NCBI GenBank assembly: GCA_904066235.2
Contig: CAJFCV020000001.1
Span: forward strand, 4,216,001-4,280,000
Source: Bursaphelenchus xylophilus
Taxonomy: Eukaryota > Nematoda > Chromadorea > Rhabditida > Aphelenchoididae
Length of the DNA: 64,000 nt
Reading direction: 5' to 3'
Shown here: positions 34,801 to 49,800 of the stretch, in pieces
Numbering within the stretch: position 1 is the stretch's first letter
How the letters are laid out: each line of letters begins with the position of its first letter
Made by a program: the position numbers and the translations under genes
Notes under the pieces: model-generated
Told to the model about the DNA's origin: nothing
Database searches by the model: none
What the model saw: the letters and a program-made list of their open reading frames with translations, nothing else

Positions 34801-37800
34801 GGGGGTTCAAAAAATGCGTCATGATGACGGATTTTTTGGAAATTTGGAATATTATGCAAATTTTTGGGATATGAATTAATGAATGGACAACACGTATTTT
34901 ACAATTATTTACAATTTTATTTCTCAAAATGCGTCATGATGACGTATTTTTTGGAAATTTTTGTCATAATGGCCACTTTTTCGGAATTTTGAAAATTCAG
35001 AGCAAAGTACAGGGTGTTTCAAGAAATTTGGAACAAATGACTTGCTTATATCTTTGTGTTCTTTGAAGCTATCAACGAATTTCTTTTTGCTACTAAAAAT
35101 TGACAGCGTGCGTTTTTAGAATCTCAAAAAAATTTTTTTTTCGTCGGCGGAGGGCCCATTTCTCGGCGGAGAAAATTAGGGCCTTTTTTAAAAATCACAG
35201 CGTATTACATGGCGGAAACGCCGTTGCAACGGCTGAAATCAAGTTTACGTAATACCCCCATCGATTTTACGGTATGCATTTTTTGCGTTTTCGATTTTAC
35301 GCACTTCCGCGGATGCGCGGCGGAGACCTCAGATTTCGGCGGACGTCGTTTTGGGCCTTCGGCTTTTGCAATTCATGTTGGAAAAGGAGGTTTGGGTGAT
35401 TTTTTGTTGTCATCCCATGCACAGATGGCAAAAATTTCGTGCTTTTTATCCCCGGCGGAGGAGTCGGCGGAGGCTTTATCAAAGGGTAAAAACAAAACTC
35501 CGCCGATTTGTCCGCCGGACCAAAAAAAACCAAAAATCTTTGAAAGACAATGCTGCTCTGATGGATTCTTGTAGCTGAGATTTTTCCCGGACTCGTAAGA
35601 CAGCTTTGACCCTTTGATAAAGCCTCCGCCGAATCCTCCGCCGGGGAAAAAAAGCACGAAATTTTTGCCTTCTGTGCATCGGATGACAACAAAAAATCAC
35701 CCCAACCTCTTTTCCAACATGAATTGCAACAGCCGAAGGCCCAAAATAACGTCCGCCGAAATCTGAAGTCTCCGCCGCGCCTCCGCGGTGCGCGTAAAAT
35801 CAAAAACAAAAAAATGCATACCGTAAAATCGACGGAGGTATTACGTAAACTTGATTTCAGCCGTTGCAACGGCGTTTCCGCCATATAATACGCTGTGATT
35901 TTTAAAAAAGGCCCTAATTTTCTCCGCCGAGAAATGGGCCCTCCGCCGACGAAAAAAAAATTTTTTTGAGATTCTAAAAACGCACGCTGTCAATTTTTAG
36001 TAGCAAAAAGAAATTCGTTGATAGCTTCAAAGAACACAAAGATATAAGCAAGTCATTTGTTCCAAATTTCTTGAAACACCCTGTATAGAATCCGTATTTT
36101 ACCATCCACATTTTCAGCAACCCTCGAGCAGCTGCAGTCCCACGAAAAGGCCGGCGATCACTCCAGTCCCTCCGATCCCCGGCCATGCCCTTTGTGCACC
36201 CGTAAGCCGAACACCCCGCTGAAATCCCACCTCCTCGACGCTCACAACATTGCTGACGAAGTGGCCGAAGAGCTGATGGCTTCGATTCCCATCTCTGCCT
36301 CTGGGTAAGTTTGGAATCTCAGTGTTTTTTAATGAATGTTATACTTTTAAAAGTCCCAGAGCCTCAGAGCGTATTTTACCATGACATTTTGAAAGATGCA
36401 AACTTGATTTTTTACTGACTTTGCTCTAAATTCGTGGCGTTTTCAATTTTTATCTGTTTTTTCCTAAAATTCTGTCATTGCAAGTTTTCGTGGTGGGACC
36501 CAAAATTTTTTAAATCTCTTGCTTAGAGCCTCAAAAGAATTTAAATTATCGAAATTCAGAGTTATGCTGCTATTTCATCGATTTTGCTTCCATTATGAAA
36601 AAAAATCCATCATGATGACATATTTTTTGGAAATTTCAAAATTCCCTCAAAATCAAAAAAACATCTAAATTACTGTATTTCAAGCCCTCACAACCCGATT
36701 TGACATTTCAATTGTCCCGGCTTTCGTGCCCGACCCAAGCCGCTTAATCGAATGACTCCACTTAATTAGCATTTGAGGCCCCCATTGACACTTTTCCATT
36801 TCTTTTCTCTTTCATTGCGCACCGACTGATTTGAATAATTTGAATAATACAGTGCTTTGGCGCTAAATGACTCCTCGCGGTTTGGCGGGGGTATGACGGC
36901 CTCCAACTTGGGAGCCGTCTGTTCTGGCAAGGGGGGACCAGATGGCTGGGGAATTGGGGGGAAATAGAGGATTTTTAGGGTGATTTACAAGTTATTTTGG
37001 ACTCAGTATGAGTTTTCAAGCGATTGTACACCGATTTTGAGCGATTTTACAAAATTCCAAAAAATATGTCATAATGACATATTTTTTAGAAAATGTGTCA
37101 TCGGGGCTAATTTTTGGATAATTTTGATATTTAAAGGTTTTTTGACACTATTGTAATACTTTTTTTGCATTTTCGGTTACTTTAAAAAGCTGTCATCATG
37201 ACGGATTTTCTGGAAATTTTTAAAAAGTCCAAAATGTTGACGCATATTCTGATATATGTATACAAAGACAGGAAAAGGAACAATAATCGTATTTTAAAAA
37301 AAACATGTCACGATGACGTATTTTTCAAAAATTTTACTTTAACTTTGCAGCAAAGAGATCGTCGGCCTGTACCGTCATCGCTGTGCCCATTGTCCTTTGG
37401 TCTTCAAGCACGGGGAACAGCTCAAGTCCCACGAACTGACCCACTCTTTCCGTGTGAATCACAAGTGCCCCAACTGCACCAGAACCTTCTCCTCGGTGTT
37501 GCTCCTTCTTCAGCATCAACAAGATGAGCACTCCGAACTGAAATGTGAACTGTGCTCTGCAACTTTTGGGGACAAACAAGGTCTGGATAGTCATTTGGGA
37601 AGTGTGGAGCACTTGAATCGAACCAAGCAATTCTTGGAGGATCAGCCGAACAAGCTGCAGCTGAATGAAAAGGTGGGTTGTAGGAGTAGTTTGGAGACAT
37701 AGTGATGGCTGCGATGTCTATAAGCAATATAAGCAAACTTAGTATCTGAGTAGCCTCTCCATTAGCATTTACTTTTATGTAACCGTTATCTGGACCAAGC

Positions 37801-40800
37801 GTATTTTACCTTGCTTTTTTTGTTCAAAACTTTTTGACTGATCTCTAAACTTTCTTTTCAGTGCCGCAACTTTTACATTATCGCTAATGCCCTAGAATCT
37901 TGTGTGGGTAAACTATAGAGCATCATTTCAATAACGTAAAAAGATTTTTCTAAAAACTCCCTTAAGGCATCGGTGACATGACTTTTTTGCATCTTGTCTC
38001 GATAAATCTGATGGTTCCGTTTTGGACAGCTATAACTTGTGTTTATATAAGCAAGAATAGTTTGAAAATCGCTTAATATACTCCGTGCTTTGTCCTCTCG
38101 ACATGCTAAAAAAATAATTTTTGTGTTAAGCCTTCAGGGCAGTAACCACGCTACTTTTTTCATTTTGTGTTCAAATTTTTGCGACCAAAATTCTTGTTAA
38201 AACTTTCAGAAAAAAGTGGCTAGCAGTGTACCATTTTGTACACAACATTTCTATACTATCTTCTTGCTTTTCCAAAAATTTATTTTTAAGTTGCCCTTAG
38301 GACATACACATACACCAATTTTTTAAATGGATTAGGTAACCAAATCGTATTTTACAAAGCATTTCTAGGTGATGCAGCTTCTCCAACGCTCCTCGGAAGA
38401 CCGAGAATCGCCTTCCGACAAGCCCAAACCTTACAAATGCAATGTCTGTAAACTGAATTACTCTCAAGGCTCCACTTTGGACATTCATCTTCGTTCGGTG
38501 GGGCATCAGAACCGGATGAATCGATTGAATGAGCTGGTCAAGTGTGGAGAGATCGACGCGAGTAAGCCTGTCTCCGAACAGCCCGGAGGCATTCCACAGA
38601 AGCCAATTGGGGATCTGGTCGATAATGAAAAGGTTGGTTTGAAAACGAGATTTTTTATTTTTGAAGTGTTGGCTATGATTTTTACGGGAAATTAGTTGTT
38701 AAAAAATTAGTCAGGTAGCTTTGAAAAGGCGTTTCAGCCTTAGAAAGAGTAGATTTTTGGGTATGGCAAGAGGTGACTAGAATTTTTTTTGTCATAAAAC
38801 ATGACAAATGCCATATAATGATCTAAATTTGTCCTCATATTACTTTTTAAGCAATTTTAATTACCATAAATTTTTTGTTACACACTTTTTTCTTTCAAAT
38901 TCCCAAAAAAATCCCAATTTTACGTCCCTTTTTGCCGACTCTTCTGATTACTCAATTTAAAACTGAAGACGCGCCGCCGTTCCCTCCACTTTTCCTTCAC
39001 CCATAATATGGTTGATTCACTGAGTTTTGTTGTTTTTTATTACTTTTTGATCCCCCATTACAGTAGCGCCGCGAAGGCATTGGATGGCATTTGAAGGGAG
39101 GGCGAAAAAATTACTTTTTCTCGGTCTTTTGCTCAAATCAATCGCCCAAGATTAATTTCAGTTTAATATTTGTTTTGTATGGGGCTTGAAAAAGCAAGAT
39201 CTTTTTTGGGAAATAGGATTTTTTGAGGTCTTTTGGGGGTTTGAAGTTGGTTTAGGTTAAATGAAGGTGGTCGAGAAGAATGGCGAATATTTAGAACAGT
39301 AGGCTTGGTATTTTTAGGCCGTCTTGTGGGTTTGATAGCTGAGGCAATGAAGAATATTAGTTGTTAATTTCATATTGATATCTCTTTTAGCTTAAGCAGT
39401 GCGGTGGAAATAATTTAGAGGATCAAATTTCGAAAACAAACTTTTTTTCTGATTTTTGTTCCGTTTTTTGCTTTGTGATGTCAAAAAAGGCTTGTATGAT
39501 AAATTTACTTTCTCCTATTACTCCACAAAGACCCTTGCCTCACCTAATTTAACATTTCAAGTGGTTTTGTAAGCTCAATTTCGAAATCCCGGTACATTAT
39601 ACTAGCCTCTTCAAACCCGCATAATGAACTTTGGCGATAATGCTTCATAATAGGACCCTCCATAATTCCTCAGCGCCTTATAATGAATGGAATGAGAAAT
39701 TATTGAAAGCGGTGATCATTTGGCTGATTACTAATTGAATGGAAATTCAATTAATACGCCTCGGGGCTAAAACGAGGGAAACTCCGGAGTTATTCGCGAA
39801 AAATTTTGTAATCACTATGGATGGCAGGAAGAGAAAAGTGAGTTGGGCTGCTGAGGTAAATTCCAGACTTGTTTTGGGCGTTGACTTTGGGCTCACAGTT
39901 CAAAAAAATCAAAAATTTCGGACTGCACTGTGCGAAAAGAAAAATCAATTTTTGTAAATGGGATGAAATGGTAAAATACGACATGGGTGGTTCAGGTAGG
40001 TACAAATTCTTGGGTCTTACAAGAAATTTATCGCAACCGGTATGTTCCGCAAAGCGCAAAATCTAAAATTTTGGCTTGCACTGTGCGGTTTAAAGAATTT
40101 TCGTTTTTGCACTGTGCAGTTGCAATAAATTGGTGATACATGGTAAATGCAGGCTACTGAACTTTTTTATCGATTTTCGAATCATTTTTCTTTAGCATCT
40201 TCCTTTTGCACAGCGCAATTGTCAAAAAACTTCTTCGCACTGTGCGCCCGAAAAACCTTGCTTATTGCACAGTGCAGGGTTCAAATTCAAAATTCATGTA
40301 CCGTGCAAAAGCGTCGCCAACAAATGTCCTTGACGACCGTCTTCAAATTTCATTGATCTCGTCGCTCCGCACCGTGCGATCAAACCTTGTTGATCCCTGC
40401 ACGGTGCGCTGAACCCATTTTTCATAATTCCCCCCTTTTCTCCGTCGGTTTCACAAGTTACGGGGGGCTTAATATAATAACATTAATAGTCAATCAAAAG
40501 AGTGTATTCAGGCGATCGACGCTTGCATTCAATATAATAAGACCTTGAAAATAATCTCCTTTTTTGTCAGCAGAACTGCAGGGGATTCGAAACAAAAATC
40601 GAAGCGTTTTGTCGCCTACGGTAATTTGCGAAAATGAAAATATATTAGGCATGGGGTGGGGCTGGGGGTTTGAGGTAGATCGGCGATGACAGGCGCCGGG
40701 AAATCAGGGAGGGGTTTGAAGATTCCGAGTTGAGAGGAGTAATTGATGGATAATGTGGAAGAATTGGGTGCTGGAGGTGAGACTGATGGTTAAGGTTATG

Positions 40801-43800
40801 GTGAATGAGGTATATAGGGAAGATAGGACTTCAAGCATTCTTATTTTAGTACATTCATATATAAAAAATACTATGTATATGACGGTACAAATTTTTTATT
40901 ATTTCTTGCTTTAGCAGAAAATAAAGATATTTTCATGGTGTACTATGAATTCAGAAGGCATTTTTGATACTCTAGCTAGCGATCTGACCCTATATTAGGC
41001 ATTTTTTGTATAAATTTTTACTCTTTTTGTCTAGTGTAAGATCTTGATGATTTTGCTACGAAATGTTGTGTAAAATACGTCAATAACGCTTTCTTACTGT
41101 CGCATTTGAAATATGATTCAACTCTTATTTCATACAGTAATCATCATTATCACTCTAAATTTTCCTTAATTTGGCAGTCTCCCTAACTTTCCTCCTCTCA
41201 TTTTGCATTTTCTTTTCTCTCTCCCGTCTCTCATCGCGCCCTCACTCTCTCCGCTGTTTACACTTGCCCAGATCCTCATTGATTTCCCCCTCCGCCCCAA
41301 ATGTCTCCGTTTTCCCGCACCGCAAATTACCATGCGATCTGTTGCGGCCAAGGACAAGTGATGATTAGGCTAATTCCGCCGCTCCGCCCACCATTATGTT
41401 GCACGGCCTTTGAGATGATCCACTTTATTAGTATTCGATTAGGCGGCAAAATTGATGGGTATGGGCGTTAATTTGGGGTGAGGAGTGGGAAGATGACTGG
41501 TTACGGTAATGAGAGAATTTTTAAGGGGAAGATAGGCATAGAGCAGAGGAAAACGTTTATGTAGCGTAGTCCTAGTAAATTAAATGCTGATGTCTTTAGA
41601 ACTACCAGTATTAGCTTAAACTACTACTGAAGAGAGTTTTTTACAATGTTTTTACGTTTTCCTTTAAATAAATCCGGTTTAAAAAACTTGATATAGCTCA
41701 TTGGTTTTGTGATGGAGAAAAAAGATTTCCCTGGCATAAATAGTCAGATTAAAAGGCTCTTGAATTGCCTAAAGGGATCTTAGATATCGTTTATATTTCT
41801 TGGCAAATTTTCAATTCTTTTGGATCTACTCATGAGCTAAAATAAAGCCGGACCTGTTGGCAAGACTTGGTCCAGCTGGTCCTGTTTTGACATACCGTTG
41901 ATAAAGCAACCCTCAACGCAAAATAGATCCCCTAAGCTAGCTGCAAGCTCATTAACCCCCAACTTGTCGCGCTTTCGGCTCGGTTGCGGCCCCTCAAAGT
42001 TCGCTCCGTTTTTCACACTCATTTCCCGAACTTAATTTGTAAATAATATCGAGTGCGATTGAGAAGGGATGGAATGAGAATGGGGGGCTCGTGTCGGTTT
42101 AATCGAGGCGACCGAAATGAGTTTGAAGTAGTAGTAAATAGTGTGAAGGGTGGCGGAGTGCGGACGTTTAATCGGGTTCCGATTGGCGCACGCCAAATCA
42201 CTCAACACAACACAGATTGAATGAGTGAAGAACAAGAGCCGGACATTTATATTATAAAGGGAAACGCGAGACGGACGAGGAGAGACTATTCAAATACCCA
42301 TTTAGTCGACAATATTTATCTTCCCAAGTTCTTGCGGTTTTTTCGCGGCATAGTGGGTTCGTTGATGGAAGGGTCAAGCAGAACTCGAATTTCGCAGTTG
42401 TTTCGGCATTAGCATGGGACAAAATTAATCACAGAGAATGCCAGGGTCATACTAAAGGCCCTCAAGTTTATCATGTGTCCAAAAATTTGATTTTTTGCTT
42501 AATAAAAGCCAATTATATTATCCATGGACATTTTGGACTATTGGCCAAAACTATGTCATAAATTAGTTTATAATTTTGCCATAATGCTATTTTTAGACAT
42601 TTTTTGATACAAAGGACACACGCATCACTTTTTGAAAATTTCAGGACTTCAGCTATGCCCTCAGGGCTTTTCTGGCATATTGAAAATTTCGTCCAATTTT
42701 TTTTATATTCTTAACCAAGGGGTAAAAAACCAAGCAAATTATGCTGAAAATTAATATACAGGGTGTACCAAAAAAATGGAAACTTGTTTTTATAGCTATA
42801 TTTTTTCGGAGAATCAAAATTCAGCAAAAGTAACGGTTATTATTGGTAACATAGAGCATTGTTTATAACATGTTCAACCTGTTTCACAGTGGCTGCCTTT
42901 GGTGGCGATATAGAGCTCCAAACGTGACGTAAAATTTTGGGCTCCGGGCCGCAGCTTTTTAAGGGGGAAATCGGCCCCGTTCTTGGCGCAGCATTTACTT
43001 TGCGACCCCAAACTTTTGTGGAGAGTAGTACAGGTGCTGGCCTTCTACTTAAAAAAAAATATAGTCCATTGGATTCAGATCCGGCGAGCAGGCGGCCATT
43101 TCGCAGACGGGTTAAAATCGGGAAAATCGGTCCCATTTCGGGTCCTGAGTCGATTTTGCCCTGTGAGCCGGCGCTGAGTCCTGTTGGAACGCCAAGTTTG
43201 CATTGCCAAGGTTCTGCTGAGCTGACGGAAGCACGACAAAATAGAAATTAACGCGGCGCTAGTGTTTTGCCCCATTGATTCACGAAAAACATGGATTTCT
43301 TGCCGCTGGCACAAATTCCGCCTTAAGCAATGACGGCCCGGAATTTGGCGGTATTCGACGATGGCCAACAGGCTAGGAGCTTCATTGAAGCAGATTCTAT
43401 CGTTCTGGTGGTTGTGTATCCGCCAAATATTGAACCGCGAACTGAATGCGCTCACGTCTCGGAGCTGCGGCCCGCCCCTTTGACTTTCCGACATTTTTGT
43501 GCCGTACGCACTTTCTCTCGACTTTAAAGATCTGAATTTTTTAGAGCTTGTATGACATGAGATTGATCTCGTCTTTGGCTATTCGGCCGACTGATCGGTC
43601 GCTGATGTCAGTCTCAAGGGAAAGTTTTTCTTGAAAATCGCGGATTTTGCTGTTGGGGATCTTCCGGTTGAAAGAAGCGCTGGCGGTGCGTTTTCTTTCA
43701 CTTCCTGGGCGCTTACTATCCGTATCAAGCTCCTTGCGCCGCGTGATTACTTTTGACACAACGTTCTTTCTATACCGAGAAAATTAACTGTTCGAACAGC

Positions 43801-46800
43801 TCCAAAAACAAGTCCAAAATCGAGGTCCCTTCGTTTGAAGTTCAGAAAAACAGGTCGATTAATCGATATGGGCATAAAAATCAAACCACTAGGACAGAAA
43901 AACACAGAGAATTTTGTAGTAATAAACTTCTTTGGCTACACCTAACCATTTTCGCGTCAGGACCCATGAAAAAAAGTTTCCATTTTTTTGGTACACCCTG
44001 TAGATTGTGGAGAAACCGTATTTTACCATCAGCCATAGATTGCGTAATATTTTAATATACAAATTTTTATTTTTTCCCCGGTACAATCCTAAAATTTTTT
44101 TGCAATTCTGACCACTCCTGCTTGGAAATCCCACAATTTCTCACTTGATTCGCATTTCCAGCCCTCTCCCTGTCTAGTGTTTGCCTTTTTTATAATTCAT
44201 TTAGACAATATAATAATAATGGCTGACTGAGCGAAAACGGGCGAGTGGGAAGGGAAATAATACCGCGTCATGAAACGCGGTTATTTCATTAATCCACCTG
44301 ACTCATAGCACCTCCAAACGACCCGCAATTCGGTCCATCTTGGCCATTCCTTCGAATTTCGTGCCCAGAGAAAGAGTCGACACATTGTGTCAACTCTTCT
44401 TCTTGGCCGATTTGAAGGCCAACGCTGTGGGATAGAGTGTTTTAGAGGGCTTAGATTTGATGAGCATATAAAATGGCGGCGGGGTCATTAAAATCCCGAG
44501 TGGACCCTATCATTTACCTTCACCACCAGCCAATTGAATTACGAAAAAAACAACCCGCCTTTCTTTTCGGCGCTGTAATTGGCGGGTTATCTTTGACGAG
44601 CCCGAATGAGGTGTGCAGCCGGTTCCGGGGCTCAGTTTGTCGGGTATAAATATTGGCTATATTTTTGGGGTTTTTTGAAAATGAGTCAAGTGTTTCTGTG
44701 AACGTAATGACAAAAAAATTATGTAGACTTGTCGGCAGCGTATTTTACACAACGTTTTTTCCTTTTTTTTGCCATTTCCGGTCGAAATTCGTAATTTGAG
44801 TCAAGTTTTCCCCTTTTGGGTCAAGTCTTTCTATTGTCGAATTTCCATATTTTTTTATTTCCAATTTTTTTTCGATTATTGCAGCTTTTTCGGACCACAG
44901 TTTTATCAGTAATAACCTTATTACTTCGTTTCTACCCGAAAAATTGACCTTTTATATTACCCTTCCCAGGTGGCTGTTTGCCTTCCACAATTCCGGGTTG
45001 ATTGGCTCGAATTGCCCTCATTTGTCAGCGCGGCATGATATCGGATATTGCGATCCGGTCAGCGCAGCTGATAGTTTATATTTGCGCGCTTGGGGAGTGG
45101 ATTAAATCGGTGTTCGGCGGGGATTTGATTTCAGCTCCGATTTTTGACGAGCTTCTGACGTTTTCGGCCCAATTACTGTAATGTTCGCAACTTCCTTGGG
45201 GCCAAATTGGTTTTTCCATAAAGTCAGAGTCCTATTCTTTGATTCGACGTCAAATTTCGCCCAGAATTGTGTGGTTTTTATATTGATTTAGGCGATTTTC
45301 CTCAAAAAAATTCCCTCATTTTTCATATTTTTTGTAAAATGCCAAAAATTATGCAAATGAGCGCAAATATGATTAAGATGGGAAGAGGACAAGGTGTGGC
45401 GACGCAAATGGGATCGTGGGAGGTCGCGCGAACAAAACCTCCGCGCCGCCACAAAGGCCGAGGATTGATTTTTCATTAGAAATTCCATAATTTTTCGATT
45501 ATTTTTATTACGACCAATTTGCATTACGGTAATCACGATGCCACATGGGTGGCATACGCAGGTGTGGAGTCGGTTTCGAATGATAATTTTCGCGTTCTGA
45601 TCGGTTGGGAAAATTATATTATCCATGAGGAAGATGGGTGATTTTGGTGGATAAAAGGGTTGATAATTGTTAGAAAAGGCTTTTGTATTTCGAAATACGA
45701 CCTTTGAGATCTATTTTATAGCTTTTGGTTTACATTTCTTATCTTTTTAGTTGTTATACTACACTTGGTACCTAGTACAATATCAGCCGAAAGTAGGTGA
45801 AAAATCGGATTTGGTGCAGAATTTTTTCGTTAATTACAGTCTATAGGATGCCTTGGTGCTATTAGGAACAATTTTCTTCCATTTTTTAAAAGATTTTTGC
45901 CATTATATTACACTTCACATCAAGTGTAATATCAGCCGAAATTTCATGAAAACTCAATTTGTTTCCCGCAATTTTTGATCAAAGCGGTCGATAATATCAC
46001 AGAGATGTAGCTAATACCATGAGCTTGTCAACGCCTTTGTTTTCCCTCCCGATATTACACTTGACATCGAACGGTCTTAATGTCCGCGGAAGAGAGCCGC
46101 GATTGTCAAGAAGCGGCGCCCTCAGCCGGCTTAGAGTCGGCTGCGGGGATCATGCGACAAATAAATAGATTTCTGAGTTAGGGGTTGGAATAAATAGTAG
46201 TGGTGGCGGCGCTGCTCTCGCCTCTCAATGAATCGAAATTAGGGCTCATTACGAGACGACTTTAATTGGGAATTCATGGCTCGGAGGTCGATTCGATCGC
46301 TTTCTCTTTTGCTGCAGGGGTAAGGGTGGGGTCCGAGGGCTGGGGTGAGCGTCAAGCGGAGGGGTTGGGGTGAAGTCAGGGAGGGGTGAAGGACGATGTT
46401 TTTTGTGGTCGTTTATTCGGAAACGATTCATTTGTTTGATTGGGGATTTGTGGTCATTGCCTGCGGGCAAAGTGTGCGCCGCGGCTTTTATGGGGCTTGA
46501 TTTGACGCGGCTCATGATTTTCTGAGGATTTTGTTGACATTGACGTCATGCTGACGCATTTCCCGGACCAAATTAGAACTTCGTGGGTTGTGAGCGGGTT
46601 TTGGCTGAAAATCGTATTTTAGAAAATATTTTTTGGGAAATTAAGATTAGTAAACAGTTTAGAAGATAGTGGGATACTGTAAGAAACTTTCGCTATGTCG
46701 TATTTTACCGAATTTTAGTTGAAATCATCGAGTTTTGCACGAAAGACACAATTTTTTGCTTCATAATTGATTTTTTAATGGCTTGTTTAGTTAATTAAGC

Positions 46801-49800
46801 CTAAATTCTTTCCAAATTTTCCTATTATGGCTTCCAAATCCTCTAGCCTTCCTCCAAATCCCCGAACTTGCTCATTTGCCTCCCCCAAAAATCATCACCA
46901 TCCTCATTTAGCCCGCTCTTTCCGAAGCCAGTGCACCGTGGCAAAGGCCGCTTTAATTGTCGCCCGCCGGTGTTATTATGAGCAACACAACACTCTTGTT
47001 TCTGAACAATCATCATTTCGTTACTCTTTACAGGGGTATTATAATTGTATTTGGGAGTTTCGGCGGGCGAAAAATTAACCAATTATGAAAGAGGGGGGCA
47101 AATCGACCATTTGACGTGATTTCTGTCGGGATCAAAAGTTGGAATTGCCTTAATAGGTACAAGAGCGTGTTTTAGCATCTATTTGTCTTTTTGATTTTGT
47201 AAAATACGCTGAAGAATTCCTTCTTTTAAAAAAATGTCCGATTTTTAGCTTTATTTCCTATTTTTGGTCTCACAGCGAAAACCTGAGAAATATTTGATTT
47301 TGTTTTACTTGCACACATCCTTCTATGACCTTATCCATTATTTAAGATCAATTTGCGCTTCGAGAATTATGCAAATTTGCGATTTCCAAACCCTTCTTTA
47401 CGACCCGCCCTCTGATTCATTTCCCTCGCTGATTTGGTAATCAAAATCCGATTAGAATTAGTGAATATCGACTCTATTCGATCTGACAGGACCGCATGAT
47501 ATTTTCTATAATCATTTTTGATTAGTAACCAGTAATCTGCTCACTGCAAAACACATTTCCCTCCAAACTGTGATGATTTTTCTGGTTTTTTTCTCTAAAT
47601 CTCTCAAATTCCCTTGCCCACTCGCTTGCTATAGCCTTCAAAAGTGTTGAGAAGAAGGTGTACCATCTCCAGCGTAATTGAATTACAATATTTCGCGGCT
47701 TTCCTCCCGCCAAACTCTGATAATTTCGGCGCTTGGTCCAATTAGCGGCGCTCGACCTTCGCAGCCCCCTAATTTCGGGTTGGGGGGACCTCGAATTCGC
47801 ACAAAAATTCGACTCTCATTATCGTCTCGCCTCCTCACTGCAATTTAATTGCTGCCGGCCCAGAAGCCCCGGGTTTTACTGCGATTTTTTGTGGGTTTTT
47901 TGGGGAGGAAAGGTAATCGCCATCAAGAGGTTTCAAATTTGTGCTTTTTTGGGCGAAGGTACCCTTTTTTGTTGGGGCGTTGGCTAGGTAATGGGCAAAG
48001 AATTACAAGATGTAAAGTGTGTGGTAGTCGCAATTGCTTGATTTTGATTTTTGGAAGAATTTGATGGGTTTGAAATTTTGGGAAAAATGTAAATTTCGGG
48101 GGTTTTTTGAAGGAAAAAAGTATGTTATAAGGTAAAATACGAAGGGACAGCATCTGATCTAGACTTCAGTATAAGATATGGTTTTTATTTACCGTATTTA
48201 TCCAAGATTTTGCAGGGTTTTCGCATAACTTGAGTTTTTTTTTGAGATTTAAAAAAATTTTTGTTTTTAAAAGGTGAAATACGGACGTTATTTTTTGAAA
48301 AGTGGGCTTTGTTTGGTAAAATACGTCCCGCCAAGCTACGAGTTGTTGATTTTAAGTCCTTACTTTACCGTTTTGGTCAAAAAATAAGCTGATTTTAGCA
48401 AAAAAAATTTACTTTTGTAAAATACGCTATATAATAGGATGATTTGATATAGTATGCAACTTCTTACAGTTCCCTCTTCCTTTCTACCTCATTATACCCA
48501 CTTGCTTTCCTCGAAACTACTCATTTTTCATCTCAATTTCCCCTTGTAAACCCGCCATTACTTTACTTACTTGGACTCTTACAATTCCCCCAATCATTTG
48601 TCGTTTCGTTCTCGCATCAAAAGGTGGTCGGAATGGAATGATTTGACAATTATATTAATATGTTCAGGAGGTGCTGCTCGCCTCTCTTGTTGCGTTAATT
48701 ATCTCCACCCAAAAGTCGTAATTAAAATTGTATTGTGGAATGGAGGGGGGAAAGAGTTAATATTTTCCGACGTGGTAATTTATTGTCGAGGTAATGGGGG
48801 ACTCGGGCGACGGAGGACATGAACGTTTAAAAAAGTTTTAACCCCACTTCTCCGAAAATCGCGCGATTTTTTGAGATTTTTGCGATTTTTTGGTAAAAAC
48901 TGAAATTTTTTATAGCTAAATTGGATTGCAGAGGGATTTTTACAGTACTGTCTACAATTTGAAAGGCTTTAAATTGCTTTTTAAAATCGATTTTTTTGTT
49001 TTTATTGACTTTTTAGGGATTTTTTGGCCAAAAATTGTTTATAACTACTGTAATCGGGACTAAATTGTATCAAAATCAAACTGATACAGTAGTATCAATA
49101 ATTCCAAAGGGTTAAAATAACTTTTTGAAACATTTATTTGACGAATTTCATCGATTTTTCGCAATTTTCCCCAAAAAAACTTTGATAAATATTCAATTTT
49201 TTCGGCCTAACATTTAGTCATCACAAAAAATATGGCGCTGTAAAACACGTTAACCCCCTGAATAAGGAGTCCAAACTTCTGCAACGGCCCTCAAATCCCC
49301 GGGCCGTCGCGCTTTGGCCGCTTTAATTTGGCCATTTGTTAAGCGAACTGAGCCCCTCAATCAATTCCCCCTCCCTAATTCCCCATTTACATTCGCATAT
49401 GGCGTTGGTTGGTGGCGGGAATAATAATGTCGCAATGGGACGGGGAGGAGGAGGCGCCCGCGGAATCAGAAGTCGCCTCATTCCCGGAGGCATTAAATTT
49501 GGTTATTTGCCGCGCCAAAAAAAAATGAATTTATGAACGAGGAATGGCTGGAGGAGATGCGGGCCGATAAAAACCAATTTATAAATTTGTGTGCAAAGTT
49601 TTTGGGGCCAAGAGGGCCTGTCAAAATAATTCCGCGCCATTAGATGCGCCGCAGGGCTTTCGTATCGTAGGCCGGAGGAAATTAGACGAGATTTTTTGGG
49701 ATTTTTCGAAACTTTTGGCCTTATAACGAATGTTTGGGATACTGACGGGGCAAATTTTTTCTATTGGTTCGAAGCCGTCAAATATTTTAAATTATGGGGT

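Larger units (their letters stand above)
27501..36117. other. zfh-2 intron 9 (8.6 kb)
   Basis: Holds two foldback elements (28618-30453 and 35008-36085), a small palindrome cluster at 32630-32875, decamers at 28455, 31055, 33207, 33359, 33524, 34892 and 36093, and balanced islands near 28210-28330, 31400-31640 and 33740-33960. No exon seen. Confidence 0.6.

Noticed and set aside
35209..35884. ORFs of 121 and 195 codons in opposite directions
   Set aside because: Arms of the 35008-36085 foldback element; CGGCGGAG repeats keep frames open and nothing resembles a transposase.
41166..41368. Opposed ORFs of 63 and 65 codons in intron 12
   Set aside because: Low-complexity Ser/Leu/Arg translations of a CT-rich stretch; no splice context.
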